Below the pieces are notes generated by a model. The model did no database searches and was not told the DNA's origin. It worked only from the letters and a program-made list of their open reading frames with translations. From the NCBI GenBank assembly GCA_022447605.1, contig JAKVBG010000037.1:1-39058 (forward strand): 39,058 nt of DNA, read 5' to 3'. How positions within the stretch are numbered: position 1 is the first letter of the stretch; every line of letters starts with the position of its first letter. Source of the DNA: Mariniblastus sp. (GTDB taxonomy: Bacteria > Planctomycetota > Planctomycetia > Pirellulales > Pirellulaceae). The position numbers were made by a program, and so were the translations under genes. This document shows, one piece after another, positions 17,464-26,401 of this stretch.

Positions 17464-19104
17464 ATGGTGAATTTCATGAATGAAACGGCCAAAACGGTTT
17501 GCCCCGCAGAAATATCCAATTTCTGCGCGCAGCGTCACTGGGCGATCTATTGGATTCTGATTGTCTGTTCGGTGGCCGGCATGGCGGTCCGGGTCGCCCA
17601 GGTCGGTGATGTGGAGACCGGGGAACTCCCCTTCCAGAGCGCCAATGATCGTAGCCGATGGTGCACCATCCGGGCCCTGGGTGACCTGGGTACCTACGAG
17701 ATTGATGAAGTGATTTCCGCCGATAACGATTGGAATACGATCGACAAGGTCGCCCATGTGGGAGCGGATGGCGAGTTGCACTACTACTCGAGTAAGCCAA
17801 CCCTGTTGCCGACCTTGCTGGCCATCGAGTACCGAGTGGTCAAGTCGGTTACGGGGTGGAACCTGCGTGATGATACGACCCGGGTCGTGCGGGTCATGCT
17901 GCTACTCAGCAACGTGATTCCATGGGCCGTTTTCCTCTGGTTCCTGGCAGCGACCATTGACCGGGTGCTGGTGCGTGACTGGTCACGTTATTTCGTGCTG
18001 GCTGCCGGCGGCTTTGCGACCTACCTTTCGACCTTTGGCGTGACCTTGAATAATCACCTGCCGGCTGCGGTTGGCATCATGGTCTCACTCTATTTTCTGT
18101 TGAGGATTGTGCGCGACGAGACACCCTCCTGGTGGATGTTTTCGATTGCCGGACTGGCCTCGGCGTTTGCCGCGGCCAACGAAATGCCCGCCTTGGCTTT
18201 CCTGGTGGCGACGGGCTTCGTCTGTTCTTGGCAGCAGATGAAAGGAACTTTGTTCGGGTTCATCCCGGGAGTGTTGTTGGTGGCGGTTGCTTTTTTTGGC
18301 ACCAACTACCTGGCGCATGGTGACTGGCGGCCGGCGTATGCGCACCGCGGTGATGGTCCGGTGTTCGCCACGGCCAATGGCGATTTTGCCGAGTCCCTGG
18401 ACCGGGGTAAACTGCCCGCGGAAATCCGTGACCAGATCGAAACGGGAGCGGGGGAGAAATTCCTCCAGGTTCGAAGGGCGGATTGGCCGGTCGGTCATGC
18501 CGAGCCGATCGACCGTTGGGTGGTGCGGCGCGGTGAGGTTGCGCAATGCACGATCGTGATGGAGCCCGACAGCCAGTCGTACCGTTTGTGTGCATGGAAT
18601 AATTGGTACGACTACCCCGGCAGTTACTGGCTGGCTTCCAATGACAGAAAATCACCGATTGACCAGGGCCAGCCATCCCGGGCGATTTATACGTTTCACT
18701 TCCTGTTCGGTCACCATGGTGTCTTTTCCCTCACACCGATCTGGCTGCTGGCATTGGCCGGGATGATTGCGTTGTTTTTTAACCAGCAGATCCAGTTGCG
18801 TTGGCTGGCCATCGTGACGTTATCGGTTTCCGTGGTGGTGGTCGGTTTTTACCTGATGCGGCCGGAAATGGACCGCAATTATGGTGGCTATTGCTGTGCC
18901 CTCAGGTGGCTGTTCTGGCTGGCGCCGATGTGGCTCGTTTGCATGTTGCCCGTGGTGGACTGGCTCGGTCGCCATCGCTGGGGCCGCTGGGCCTGTTTCC
19001 TGTTGTTGGGGCTGAGCATCCTGTCGGCTGGCTATGCCAACGAAAATCCCTGGACGCTCCCTTGGTTGTACGAGCTATGGAGCGGGACCGGTCTCCCCCT
19101 CTGA
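17464..19104 (+). CDS. Large membrane protein, GT-C glycosyltransferase-like
   Basis: A 546-residue polytopic protein with about ten hydrophobic segments. An early extracytoplasmic loop of about 80 residues (40-120) contains ANDRSRWCTIRALGDLGTYEID, followed by helices. A large polar loop spans about 280-405, and a C-terminal helix bundle follows. This topology, with an acidic residue shortly after the first membrane helix (VGDVETGE) and the late long loop, resembles GT-C transferases (ArnT/PMT type), which use polyprenyl-phosphate sugars. I cannot point to a firm family signature, so the assignment rests on topology plus its position 56 bp after the GT2 gene. Start is the ATG at 17464, with another ATG at 17476. 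Confidence 0.6.
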   Translation: MVNFMNETAKTVCPAEISNFCAQRHWAIYWILIVCSVAGMAVRVAQVGDVETGELPFQSANDRSRWCTIRALGDLGTYEIDEVISADNDWNTIDKVAHVGADGELHYYSSKPTLLPTLLAIEYRVVKSVTGWNLRDDTTRVVRVMLLLSNVIPWAVFLWFLAATIDRVLVRDWSRYFVLAAGGFATYLSTFGVTLNNHLPAAVGIMVSLYFLLRIVRDETPSWWMFSIAGLASAFAAANEMPALAFLVATGFVCSWQQMKGTLFGFIPGVLLVAVAFFGTNYLAHGDWRPAYAHRGDGPVFATANGDFAESLDRGKLPAEIRDQIETGAGEKFLQVRRADWPVGHAEPIDRWVVRRGEVAQCTIVMEPDSQSYRLCAWNNWYDYPGSYWLASNDRKSPIDQGQPSRAIYTFHFLFGHHGVFSLTPIWLLALAGMIALFFNQQIQLRWLAIVTLSVSVVVVGFYLMRPEMDRNYGGYCCALRWLFWLAPMWLVCMLPVVDWLGRHRWGRWACFLLLGLSILSAGYANENPWTLPWLYELWSGTGLPL

Positions 19105-19117
19105 CCCCCTCCGGGGG
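19105..19117 (+). repeat. GC hairpin directly after the GT-C-like gene stop
   Basis: CCCCC (19105-19109) and GGGGG (19113-19117) flank a 3-nt loop immediately after the TGA. No T-tract follows, so it is not a standard intrinsic terminator. It may mark the end of the glycosylation operon before cysS. Confidence 0.3.
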
Positions 19118-19322
19118 AAACAAGGGGTGGGGTGCTCGCGGTCATCGATCTTTCGGCCGTGATCGCGTCGTTCTTGATCCGCGGGACCGGGCCGCATTGG
19201 TTTTGTCGCCCCGGGGCTCTGGTTGCTCAATTCGCCGTCAATTCATCTTGTCATTGAAACGGGAAAACGGGTAGATTTGAGCAGCCAATCCATCCGTGGA
19301 CACGATTTATCAGGACCTGCTC

Positions 19323-20813
19323 ATGAGCCTGCAACTCTACAATTCACTGACCAACCAGATGGAATCCTTCGATTCGATTGAACCGGGTAAAGTGCGGCTG
19401 TACAGTTGTGGGCCGACGGTCTACGACTTTGCCCATATCGGCAATTTCCGCTCGTTCCTGTTTGGTGATCTCCTCAGACGTACGCTGGAGCTGTTTGACT
19501 ACCAGGTGCATCACGTCATGAATATCACTGACGTCGGCCACATGGTGGAAGGGGAAACGGACAAGATGTCCGAGGCCGCTAACCGGATGAAGGAGAACAA
19601 GAAATCGGGCCGGGTCCCGGAGGGCGCAATCGAAGACCCGAACGATCCTTACCAGATTGCCGATTACTATACACAGGCTTTCCTTGAAGATGCCCGCAAG
19701 CTGCAGTACAAGATCGCTTTTGAATACCCGGATAATGTTCCCAAGGCGACCGACTACATCGATGGGATGCAGAAGATGATCAGCCGGTTGATCGATCGCG
19801 ACCATGCCTACGTGGCCGAAGATGGCGTCGTCTATTTCAGTGTCGAGAGTTTTCCTCGCTACGGCGAACTGAGCGGCAATACACTGGAGAAGCTGCAGAG
19901 CGGTGCGGGGGGACGTGTCTCTGACGAGAACCAGTCGCGCAAACGGCACCCGGCCGACTTCATGTTGTGGAAGCCCGACCAGCATCACGTGATGAAATGG
20001 GATTCTCCTTGGGGAGTCGGCTATCCGGGTTGGCATATTGAATGCAGCGTGATGGCTGGCCAACTGTTAGGTCAGGATGGCATCGATATTCACACGGGTG
20101 GTGAAGACCTGATCTTTCCGCACCACGAGTGTGAGATTGCCCAGTCGTGTTGCGCCAACGGGTCAGACCATTTTGCCCGCTACTGGATTCATGCCCGCTT
20201 CCTGATGGTCGAGGGTGAGAAAATGTCCAAATCGAAGGGTAATTTCTTTACCGCCCGGGATGTGTTCACCGGTGTGGCTACCGGTTCCCAGGTGCACCCG
20301 GCCGTCTTGCGGTACGAGTTGATCAAATCCCATTACCGGGCCAACATGAACTTCACCAAGAAGGGCCTGGAGGATTCGGCCGGCGTGGTGCAACGGATGC
20401 TCGATTTTGAATCCCGACTGGAACGGGAGACGGGCGGAGAGGTGGCCGAGGTGGACCGTTCTCACCCACTGTTGGCGAAGTTTTCCGCCGCGTTGGCCAA
20501 CGATTTGAATATTTCCGAAGCGCTGGCCGAAGTCATCCCCTGGATTCGACAGGAGCACCCGGATCCCCGCGAGTCGCTCGCTGTCTGGAGAGCGGTTAAT
20601 TCGGTACTCGGAATTACGGATGAGGAGAACGAGGCAGCTGATTCCGACCCGATTTTTGAACAGGTTCAACAATGGGGTGACGAGATGAAAGATGCCCGGT
20701 CGCGCAAGGATTGGGATGCTTCCGATGCGGCTCGACAGAAGATACTGGATGCAGGCTACGAGGTCCAGCTGGTCAAAGATGGCAGTGTGGTCATCAAGAA
20801 ATCCCTGGCTTAA
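19323..20813 (+). CDS. cysS: Cysteinyl-tRNA synthetase
   Basis: Class I aminoacyl-tRNA synthetase charging tRNA-Cys, 496 residues from the ATG at 19323 (AGGA about 8 nt upstream). The frame is open to a GTG at 19296, but the family begins at [10 protein letters not shown]. Visible features are [19 protein letters not shown] with the zinc Cys29 and HIGN at 38-41, the WHIECSVMA zinc-site region, [18 protein letters not shown], and KMSKS at 300-304. The mid-domain carries an extra K/R-rich stretch ([36 protein letters not shown]) common in several phyla. A housekeeping gene with no obvious functional tie to its neighbours. Confidence 0.97.
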   Translation: MSLQLYNSLTNQMESFDSIEPGKVRLYSCGPTVYDFAHIGNFRSFLFGDLLRRTLELFDYQVHHVMNITDVGHMVEGETDKMSEAANRMKENKKSGRVPEGAIEDPNDPYQIADYYTQAFLEDARKLQYKIAFEYPDNVPKATDYIDGMQKMISRLIDRDHAYVAEDGVVYFSVESFPRYGELSGNTLEKLQSGAGGRVSDENQSRKRHPADFMLWKPDQHHVMKWDSPWGVGYPGWHIECSVMAGQLLGQDGIDIHTGGEDLIFPHHECEIAQSCCANGSDHFARYWIHARFLMVEGEKMSKSKGNFFTARDVFTGVATGSQVHPAVLRYELIKSHYRANMNFTKKGLEDSAGVVQRMLDFESRLERETGGEVAEVDRSHPLLAKFSAALANDLNISEALAEVIPWIRQEHPDPRESLAVWRAVNSVLGITDEENEAADSDPIFEQVQQWGDEMKDARSRKDWDASDAARQKILDAGYEVQLVKDGSVVIKKSLA

Positions 20814-20986
20814 TGCTCGGCTTTGCCGGATGCGCGAAACCTGTCAGCCCGGTCCCGGGTATAGCCAGATTGGTCCGGCAGGGCGGCAGCCGGCTGTGAT
20901 CCGTCGGTCGTTCCGGCTTTCATTAGGCAGGCCCTCACATGGCTGTGTGGCTCGATAAGTCGTAGAATCTTCATTGAGCATGAGGA

Positions 20987-21014
20987 AGCTAGGACAGTCA
21001 AGCTAGGACAGTCA
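20987..21014. repeat. Perfect 14-bp tandem duplication
   Basis: The 14-mer AGCTAGGACAGTCA occurs twice head to tail (20987-21000 and 21001-21014) in the leader just upstream of the first PH-domain gene. It looks like a recent slippage or duplication event; a binding-site pair is also possible. Confidence 0.8.
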
Positions 21015-21029
21015 GAAACTGGGAAGTGA

Positions 21030-21539
21030 TTGGAATTGAACGAGCAAGACCAGGGCGTTTTTCAACACGTCAACCCGCTTCATATTTTCGTGGAACGTGT
21101 GGCCGGGTTGATTTACGCCGTCGCTCTGGGCGGAATCATTCTGATTACCGACCTGGTTCTCTTCTTCTCCGGCATGACGTCGATCTTTTATCTTGTCATG
21201 TACGCAGCTGCCTTGGCTTATGCCGGGATGACCTTCGTCATCAAAGCTGTTTGGCCCGGTATCAGTTACCGGTACACGTTCTGGCGTTTGAATGAGGATG
21301 GCCTGGAGATTCGCCGGGGTGTCTTTTGGAGGCATCAGATTTCGGTGCCGAGGGCGAGGGTGCAACATGCCGATGTCTCCCAGGGCCCATTGCAAAGACA
21401 GTACGGCATCGCTCGGTTGACCGTTCACACGGCCGGGACACTCAACGCTTCGGTCGTATTGAATGGCTTGACGCATTCCATGGCCATCGAGTTGCGGAAT
21501 CAACTGGTCCGTCAGGGAAAAGAGATTCATGTCGTCTGA
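21030..21539 (+). CDS. PH domain-containing membrane protein (bPH2/YdbS-like)
   Basis: A 169-residue membrane protein with two hydrophobic segments (about residues 22-47 and 50-72) followed by a bacterial PH domain: YRYTFWRLNEDGLEIRRGVFWRHQISVPRARVQHADVSQGPLQRQYGIARLTVHTAG. This is the classic bPH2 pattern with RVQ..D..QGPLQR..G. The start is uncertain: TTG at 21030, or TTG at 21036 which is better spaced from GGGAAG (21021-21026). The gene overlaps the next PH-domain gene by 11 bp, as in ydbS-ydbT pairs of other bacteria. The function of these pairs is poorly known; in Bacillus they affect sensitivity to some bacteriocins. Confidence 0.82.
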   Translation: MELNEQDQGVFQHVNPLHIFVERVAGLIYAVALGGIILITDLVLFFSGMTSIFYLVMYAAALAYAGMTFVIKAVWPGISYRYTFWRLNEDGLEIRRGVFWRHQISVPRARVQHADVSQGPLQRQYGIARLTVHTAGTLNASVVLNGLTHSMAIELRNQLVRQGKEIHVV

Positions 21540-23301
21540 TCCACGCGATTCCCGTCCGCCCGATGAGTCGGCCAAGCGGTCAGCCCCCGATGGTCAGCTA
21601 CCCGATCTGCCCGACGGGGTTGGCGAAGCCGCCGGGAAAATGGAGCGTGGTCAGTTGTCCGACGAGATAGCGCCGAGTGAAGATCCAGAGTTGGGCGCGG
21701 CGACGGGGAACCTGCCTACGCCTCCCATGGAATGGCTCCATCCGACCTCCTTGATTTTTGACCTGATTGCCTACGTTCGCAAATACATTGTCCCCTCCCT
21801 GTTTGCGTTGTTTACTGCCGCCAGCGGAAGTTGGGTTGGTATCGGTTTTGCGACGATCATCTTTGTTCCGGTCATCCTGGTCTCGATCACGCGATATTTC
21901 ACACTTCGATTTGCCATTCGCAACAACGAGTTGATCGTAACCGAGGGGCTTTTCTTTCGCGAGGCGCGCGCGGTTCCCTGTTCCCGCATTCAGAATGTTG
22001 ACCTCGTGCAAAACGTATTGCATCGTTTGATCGGTGTGGCCGAAGCGCGGATCGAAACGGCCAGTGGGACCGAACCTGAGGCCATATTGCGGGTTTTGTC
22101 GTTAGCCAAGATTGAACATCTGCGAAAAGAGATTTTTTCCCGCCGCGAACGAATGGCAGCCCTGCCTGAGGCTGGCGAGTCGGAATCGCCACGGGGCATG
22201 CCGGGGACGACCACGGTAACGGAGGCGCCGGAAACCGTGTTGCAGATTCCGACAGGCTGGCTTGTGCGGGCCGGCTTGGCCAGCAACCGGGGGTTTGTGA
22301 TGGTCAGTATCCTGCTGGGTCTCTATTTCCAGTTTGACCAGGGGTTCGAACTCCTGGAAAATTGGAATATCCAACAGGCAACCGGCTGGTTGAACCAGAA
22401 TTTGGGTGTTTCGGCGCAGGTGTTGATCGGTCTGTTGACGGCGTTGGCCTTCCTGGTGTTACTGCGACTGGTGGGAATTGCCTGGTTCCTACTCCGTTTT
22501 CATGGTTACCGCTTGGTGCGGATCGGTGAGGATTTAAGGATTAGTTGCGGTCTATTTACCAAGGTCAGCGCGACGGTGCCCGTGCGCCGGGTTCAATTCA
22601 TCAGCATTCACCAGAACCTGATCATGCGTTGGATGAACCTGGCATCCATTCGGATTGAGACGGCCGGTGGAGCGGGTAGGGAGAGTGAGAATCCAACGGC
22701 GACCGTTGCCCGGCGGTGGTTCATTCCGGTACTGCCGGTCGACCAGGTGCCAGCCATTCTGACACGGTTGAGGAAAGACCTACAGTGGCAGAGCGACAAC
22801 CTGGATTGGCATTCGTTGGCGCCGCGGGCTGGCACACGCCTGTTGCGGATGGCCTTGATCCAGTCCTGTTTCTGCCTGTTGCTGGTCGCTTTCGGCATCA
22901 TCCAGGCGCTCTACTTGAACCACGCGGACGCCCTGTTCATGGGAAGTTGGTGGCCCTTTTCGATCACCCTCGGTCTGCTCATTCCGCCCCTGTTGATCAT
23001 CCACGCCATCAAACAGAGCCGGTCGAAGAAATATGCCAGGACTGATTACGGTGTGGTTTACCGGAGCGGGATCCTGACCTGGAAGACGAGCGTCACATTT
23101 TTCGAGAAAATCCAGACCTTGCGAGTCGATCAGTCTCCCTTTGACCGTTACTGGAAAATGGCGCGCCTGTCGATCGATACGGCCGCGGCGGGCCCGGCCG
23201 ATCACCTGATCTCCGTCCCCTACCTGGACGCCGCATTCGTCAAACAGGAATTCGCGGAACTGAACCGCAAGACGGCCTTTCACCAGCCGCGGTTCGGCTA
23301 G
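21529..23301 (+). CDS. Triple PH-domain membrane protein (YdbT-like)
   Basis: A 590-residue membrane protein with a polar N-terminal tail of about 65 residues rich in Asp, Pro and Ser. Three bPH2 copies follow, each preceded by a pair of hydrophobic segments. The PH copies lie near residues 120-200 (RNNELIVTEGLFFREARAVP then RIQNVDLVQN), 325-400 (GEDLRISCGLFTKVSATVP then RVQFISIHQN) and 505-575 (DYGVVYRSGILTWKTSVTF then KIQTLRVDQS). The repeated R/K-[IV]-Q-x-[IVL] core shows internal duplication. It starts at the ATG at 21529 inside the preceding gene. The stop is only 3 bp from the convergent amidohydrolase gene, with no room for a terminator. Confidence 0.85.
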   Translation: MSSDPRDSRPPDESAKRSAPDGQLPDLPDGVGEAAGKMERGQLSDEIAPSEDPELGAATGNLPTPPMEWLHPTSLIFDLIAYVRKYIVPSLFALFTAASGSWVGIGFATIIFVPVILVSITRYFTLRFAIRNNELIVTEGLFFREARAVPCSRIQNVDLVQNVLHRLIGVAEARIETASGTEPEAILRVLSLAKIEHLRKEIFSRRERMAALPEAGESESPRGMPGTTTVTEAPETVLQIPTGWLVRAGLASNRGFVMVSILLGLYFQFDQGFELLENWNIQQATGWLNQNLGVSAQVLIGLLTALAFLVLLRLVGIAWFLLRFHGYRLVRIGEDLRISCGLFTKVSATVPVRRVQFISIHQNLIMRWMNLASIRIETAGGAGRESENPTATVARRWFIPVLPVDQVPAILTRLRKDLQWQSDNLDWHSLAPRAGTRLLRMALIQSCFCLLLVAFGIIQALYLNHADALFMGSWWPFSITLGLLIPPLLIIHAIKQSRSKKYARTDYGVVYRSGILTWKTSVTFFEKIQTLRVDQSPFDRYWKMARLSIDTAAAGPADHLISVPYLDAAFVKQEFAELNRKTAFHQPRFG

Positions 23302-23304
23302 CGT

Positions 23305-24510
23305 TCAACCCAAGTTCTCCTCACCCGGAGGCTGGATTTCGGCGCGGAACAACCTGTCGGTGTCCGATCCGTAAGCCGCCTGGAATTCTTCCAGGGTCAA
23401 TCGCTGGTTTTCATACGGGGGATAGAGCGACTGCTCCAGGGCGAACGTGGCGCCGTGGGGCATGCCGTCACTGCCGAGAATCAGGTCGATCCCCGGTTGG
23501 AACCCGGCCTGGTCGATCAGCATCCGGAACGGGTTGTTCCGCTGGGCGTAACCGTTCGGGAGCCGGTCCTGGTAATGGACCGAATCGGCATTGAAATTGG
23601 GCTGCATCGAAAGGACGATTCCCAGTTGCTTGGCGCGTTGGGCCTGTTGGAGATCGATGAACTGCCCATGTTCCAGGCGGACTTGTGGGAATTGGCGGAC
23701 CGATGGGCCGAGTGCCTCCAGACTGTGGATCACCTGTGCGATTGCCCGGTCGCCGATGGCATGGATGGCGATCGATTTTCCGGTCGAGGCCGCCCCGGCC
23801 AGTGCCCGTTGCAACTGCGGATCGGTATAGATCAGCATCCCCCGGTCTTCTTTGGACGAGGGGACTGATTGATACGGTTGTTGCAGCGCCGCCGAGCGGG
23901 CCCCCAGGGCGCCATCGGTGAACAGCTTGATCCCCTCCACCTGGTCCTGGGCCGCCGGGGACAATTCGGCAAACATCTCGGGGGCAGACCAGAATTTCGT
24001 CCGCTCCAGCAGGCCCGCTGCGTGGAACCACTCGATTTCCTGTTCCCCCGCCAGCAGCATCTCTTCGGCCGACCAGACCCCCAGTTGCTCCAACTGCTGG
24101 TAAAACAGGACCAGGCGATCGGCCGAACCGGCCAGGTTGGCAAACCAGCTCAAGATGGTCGGCAGGTGGGATTCGTACCAATCACGATCGTGGATCCGGG
24201 AAACGTCGTTACCGTACCGTTCTGACAGCAGCCTCTCCCCTGCCCCGTTGAGTAGCAACTGGTGCAGGCTGACATTGAACAGGGCCAACGGGGGCAGCTG
24301 TTCCAGTCGAGCTGCCGGGAACTTGAATTGGTGGTCCTTCCAGCCAAATGCCAAGGTCAGGCTGCCCTGCGGATCGGCTGCCTGTCGGATCTGGTCGCAG
24401 GCGGAATCCAGGTCGCCAACTTCCGTCAGATCGGCCGCCTGCTGCAAGGCTGCATAGAGCAGCGGGTGCGAGTGGTGGTCGGCCAGCAGCGGTATTTCAA
24501 TGATTGGCAT
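23305..24510 (-). CDS. Amidohydrolase family 3 protein, compact form without N-terminal beta domain
   Basis: A 401-residue metal-dependent hydrolase of the amidohydrolase_3 (YtcJ-like) group. The metal site is visible: H13-x-H15 in ADHHSHP, K195 in GIKLFTDGALGARSAAL, H250 in IAIHAIGDRAI, H281 in RLEHGQFI and D348 in GSDGMP. Family members are usually around 540 residues because a beta-sandwich made of the N- and C-terminal ends surrounds the barrel. Here the barrel starts almost at residue 1 and the C-terminal strands are nearly absent. It is the last gene of the SDR-ALDH-RidA unit (12 bp after ridA). Its substrate is unknown; it is not the amidohydrolase_2-type ACMS decarboxylase. ATG at 24510. 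Confidence 0.85.
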   Translation of the reverse strand: MPIIEIPLLADHHSHPLLYAALQQAADLTEVGDLDSACDQIRQAADPQGSLTLAFGWKDHQFKFPAARLEQLPPLALFNVSLHQLLLNGAGERLLSERYGNDVSRIHDRDWYESHLPTILSWFANLAGSADRLVLFYQQLEQLGVWSAEEMLLAGEQEIEWFHAAGLLERTKFWSAPEMFAELSPAAQDQVEGIKLFTDGALGARSAALQQPYQSVPSSKEDRGMLIYTDPQLQRALAGAASTGKSIAIHAIGDRAIAQVIHSLEALGPSVRQFPQVRLEHGQFIDLQQAQRAKQLGIVLSMQPNFNADSVHYQDRLPNGYAQRNNPFRMLIDQAGFQPGIDLILGSDGMPHGATFALEQSLYPPYENQRLTLEEFQAAYGSDTDRLFRAEIQPPGEENLG

Positions 24511-24522
24511 CGGGGCTGCCCG

Positions 24523-24942
24523 TCATTCGATGGTGGCGATGCATTTCAGTTCGATTGCGATCGGTGTCGGCAAGGAGCAGATTTCGACGGTTGTGCGACA
24601 CGGCTGGTTCTCGGCAAAGTACTCGGCGTAGACGCGGTTGTAGGTGGCGAAATCCTGTTTCATATGGGTCAGGAAGACGGTCACATCGACGATCCGGTCC
24701 CAGCTGGAACCGGCCGCTTCAAGGACCGTGCGCACATTTTGGAAAACACTGTGACACTGGGCCTCGATGTCATGGCTGACCACGTTGCCGGCCGGGTCGA
24801 GTTCCACTCCCGGAATCAGGTCACTCCCTTTCTGGCGTGGCCCGAGGCCGGAGAGGAACAACAGGTTGCCGACACGCCGGGCGTGGGGGTACAGGCCGAC
24901 CGGTTCCGGTGCCTGGCCGGAAACGACTTTGGAGTCTTTCAT
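24523..24942 (-). CDS. RidA-family protein, probable 2-aminomuconate deaminase
   Basis: A 139-residue Rid/YjgF/YER057c/UK114 protein. The conserved Arg lies in QPCRTTVEICSLP (about residues 117-129), followed by the C-terminal strand IAIELKCIATIE. The N-terminal YPHARRVGNLLFLSGLGPR and the insertion with GVELDPAGNVVSHDIEAQ resemble the 2-aminomuconate deaminases (AmnD/NbaF), which are Rid-family enzymes of the nitrobenzoate and tryptophan meta-cleavage route. The neighbour upstream is an aldehyde dehydrogenase fitting the preceding step, 10 bp away. So the product is probably 4-oxalocrotonate plus ammonia. A general imine deaminase (RidA) is the alternative. Confidence 0.84.
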   Translation of the reverse strand: MKDSKVVSGQAPEPVGLYPHARRVGNLLFLSGLGPRQKGSDLIPGVELDPAGNVVSHDIEAQCHSVFQNVRTVLEAAGSSWDRIVDVTVFLTHMKQDFATYNRVYAEYFAENQPCRTTVEICSLPTPIAIELKCIATIE

Positions 24943-24952
24943 GACGCGGTCC

Positions 24953-26401
24953 CTAGAGATACTTGATACAGACGTTCTTGGTTTCAGTGAAAAATCTCAT
25001 CGCTTCCAGGCCGCCTTCGCGACCAACTCCCGATTGCTTGTAACCACCGAAGGGAGTCCGCAGATCACGAATCAACCAGCAATTGACCCAGACCACACCA
25101 CATTCCAAACCGTTCGCCAGCCAGTTGGCGCGGCTGACATCCTGTGTCCAGACGGTGGCCGACAGGCCGTAGCGGGTGGCGTTGGCAAGTTCCAACGCGT
25201 GGTGATCCGAGTCAAACGGTTGCAAGGTGACGACCGGGCCAAAGATCTCCTGTTGATTGGTCTGGCAATCATTGGGCAGTCCCTCGATAACGGTCGGTTC
25301 AATGAACCAGCCGTCCTGGCAGCGGCCCTCGACCTGGGCCGGCTGGCCGCCACAGAGGACTTGCCCCCCCTCGTTGCGGGCCAGCTCAATACAGTCCAGG
25401 ACTTTCTGGTAATGCGCCTGGCTGACCATGGCGCCCAGGACTGAGTCGGGCGCCTGGGGGTCGCCCACCTTGATCTGCCGGGCCCGTTCGACCAGGTCAT
25501 CGCGGAAACGTTCGTAGATGGAACGCTCGACCAGGATCCGCGAGCCACAGAGGCAGATTTGTCCCTGATTGGCGAAGCTCGACTTCAGGGTCGTTTCCAG
25601 CATCTGGTCGTAGTGGCAGTCGGCAAAAATGAGGTTCGGGTTTTTGCCGCCCAACTCGAGCGAGAGCTTTTTGAATTGCGGGCTGACCACGCTGGCAATA
25701 TGTCGTCCCGTGGCGGTGCTGCCGGTGAACGAGACGGCCGAGATCCGCGGTTCCTCCAGCAGCGCATTGCCGGTGACACCGCCACTCCCGTGAACGATGT
25801 TCATCACCCCGTCGGGCATCCCCGCCTCGATACAGAGCTCGGAGAATCGGTAGGCCGACATCGGCGTGACTTCGGAGGGTTTGCCAATCACGCAGTTGCC
25901 GGTTGCCAGAGCGGGCGCGATCTTCCAGGTGAACAGGTAGAGCGGCAAGTTCCAGGGGGAGATGCAGGTGACGATTCCGACCGGCTGCCGGAGCGTGTAA
26001 TTGATCGCGTCCGGCATGGCATGAGACTCGGCCGCGGCACCCATCGCCAAGTTGGCGAAAAAACGAATGTTCTTGGAGCAGCGGGGGATGTCGATCATGC
26101 GGGCCAGGCTCTCCGGCTTGCCGTTGTCCCGCGATTCGATGGCGACCAGTTCTTCACGGTTCTGGTCGATCAGGTCGGCCAGGCGATGCAGTACGTCGAC
26201 CCGCTCGTCGACCGGGGCGCGGGACCAGGTTTCCAGGGCGACCGCTGCTGCGTCGACCGCGTTGGCCACGTCCTGGCTGCCGGAATCGGGGACTTCCGAG
26301 TAGACCTGGCCGGTCGCCGGTTCCGCGTTGGGAAGCCAGTTCCCCGAGACCGGGTCGACCAGTGACCCACCAATGTAATTCTGGATCCGGATCAAAGACA
26401 T
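24953..26401 (-). CDS. Aldehyde dehydrogenase, probable 2-aminomuconate 6-semialdehyde dehydrogenase
   Basis: A 482-residue NAD-dependent aldehyde dehydrogenase. Key residues are the oxyanion Asn in ISPWNLPLYLF (N151), the FTGSTATGR nucleotide motif (225-233), the general base E249 in KKLSLELGGKNPN and the catalytic Cys in SFANQGQICLCGSRI (C283; a second Cys follows at 285). The family usually has 480-500 residues. The gene neighbourhood (RidA-type deaminase next, kynurenine genes divergent) points to oxidation of 2-aminomuconate 6-semialdehyde in tryptophan breakdown (AmnC/NbaE). Its ATG at 26401 lies within the SDR gene, overlapping it by 10 bp, so the two are probably translationally coupled. 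Confidence 0.86.
   Translation of the reverse strand: MSLIRIQNYIGGSLVDPVSGNWLPNAEPATGQVYSEVPDSGSQDVANAVDAAAVALETWSRAPVDERVDVLHRLADLIDQNREELVAIESRDNGKPESLARMIDIPRCSKNIRFFANLAMGAAAESHAMPDAINYTLRQPVGIVTCISPWNLPLYLFTWKIAPALATGNCVIGKPSEVTPMSAYRFSELCIEAGMPDGVMNIVHGSGGVTGNALLEEPRISAVSFTGSTATGRHIASVVSPQFKKLSLELGGKNPNLIFADCHYDQMLETTLKSSFANQGQICLCGSRILVERSIYERFRDDLVERARQIKVGDPQAPDSVLGAMVSQAHYQKVLDCIELARNEGGQVLCGGQPAQVEGRCQDGWFIEPTVIEGLPNDCQTNQQEIFGPVVTLQPFDSDHHALELANATRYGLSATVWTQDVSRANWLANGLECGVVWVNCWLIRDLRTPFGGYKQSGVGREGGLEAMRFFTETKNVCIKYL

Noticed and set aside
25559..26365. Long plus-strand open frame opposite the aldehyde dehydrogenase
   Set aside because: It is a shadow of the high-GC antisense gene, which carries all catalytic motifs of its family.
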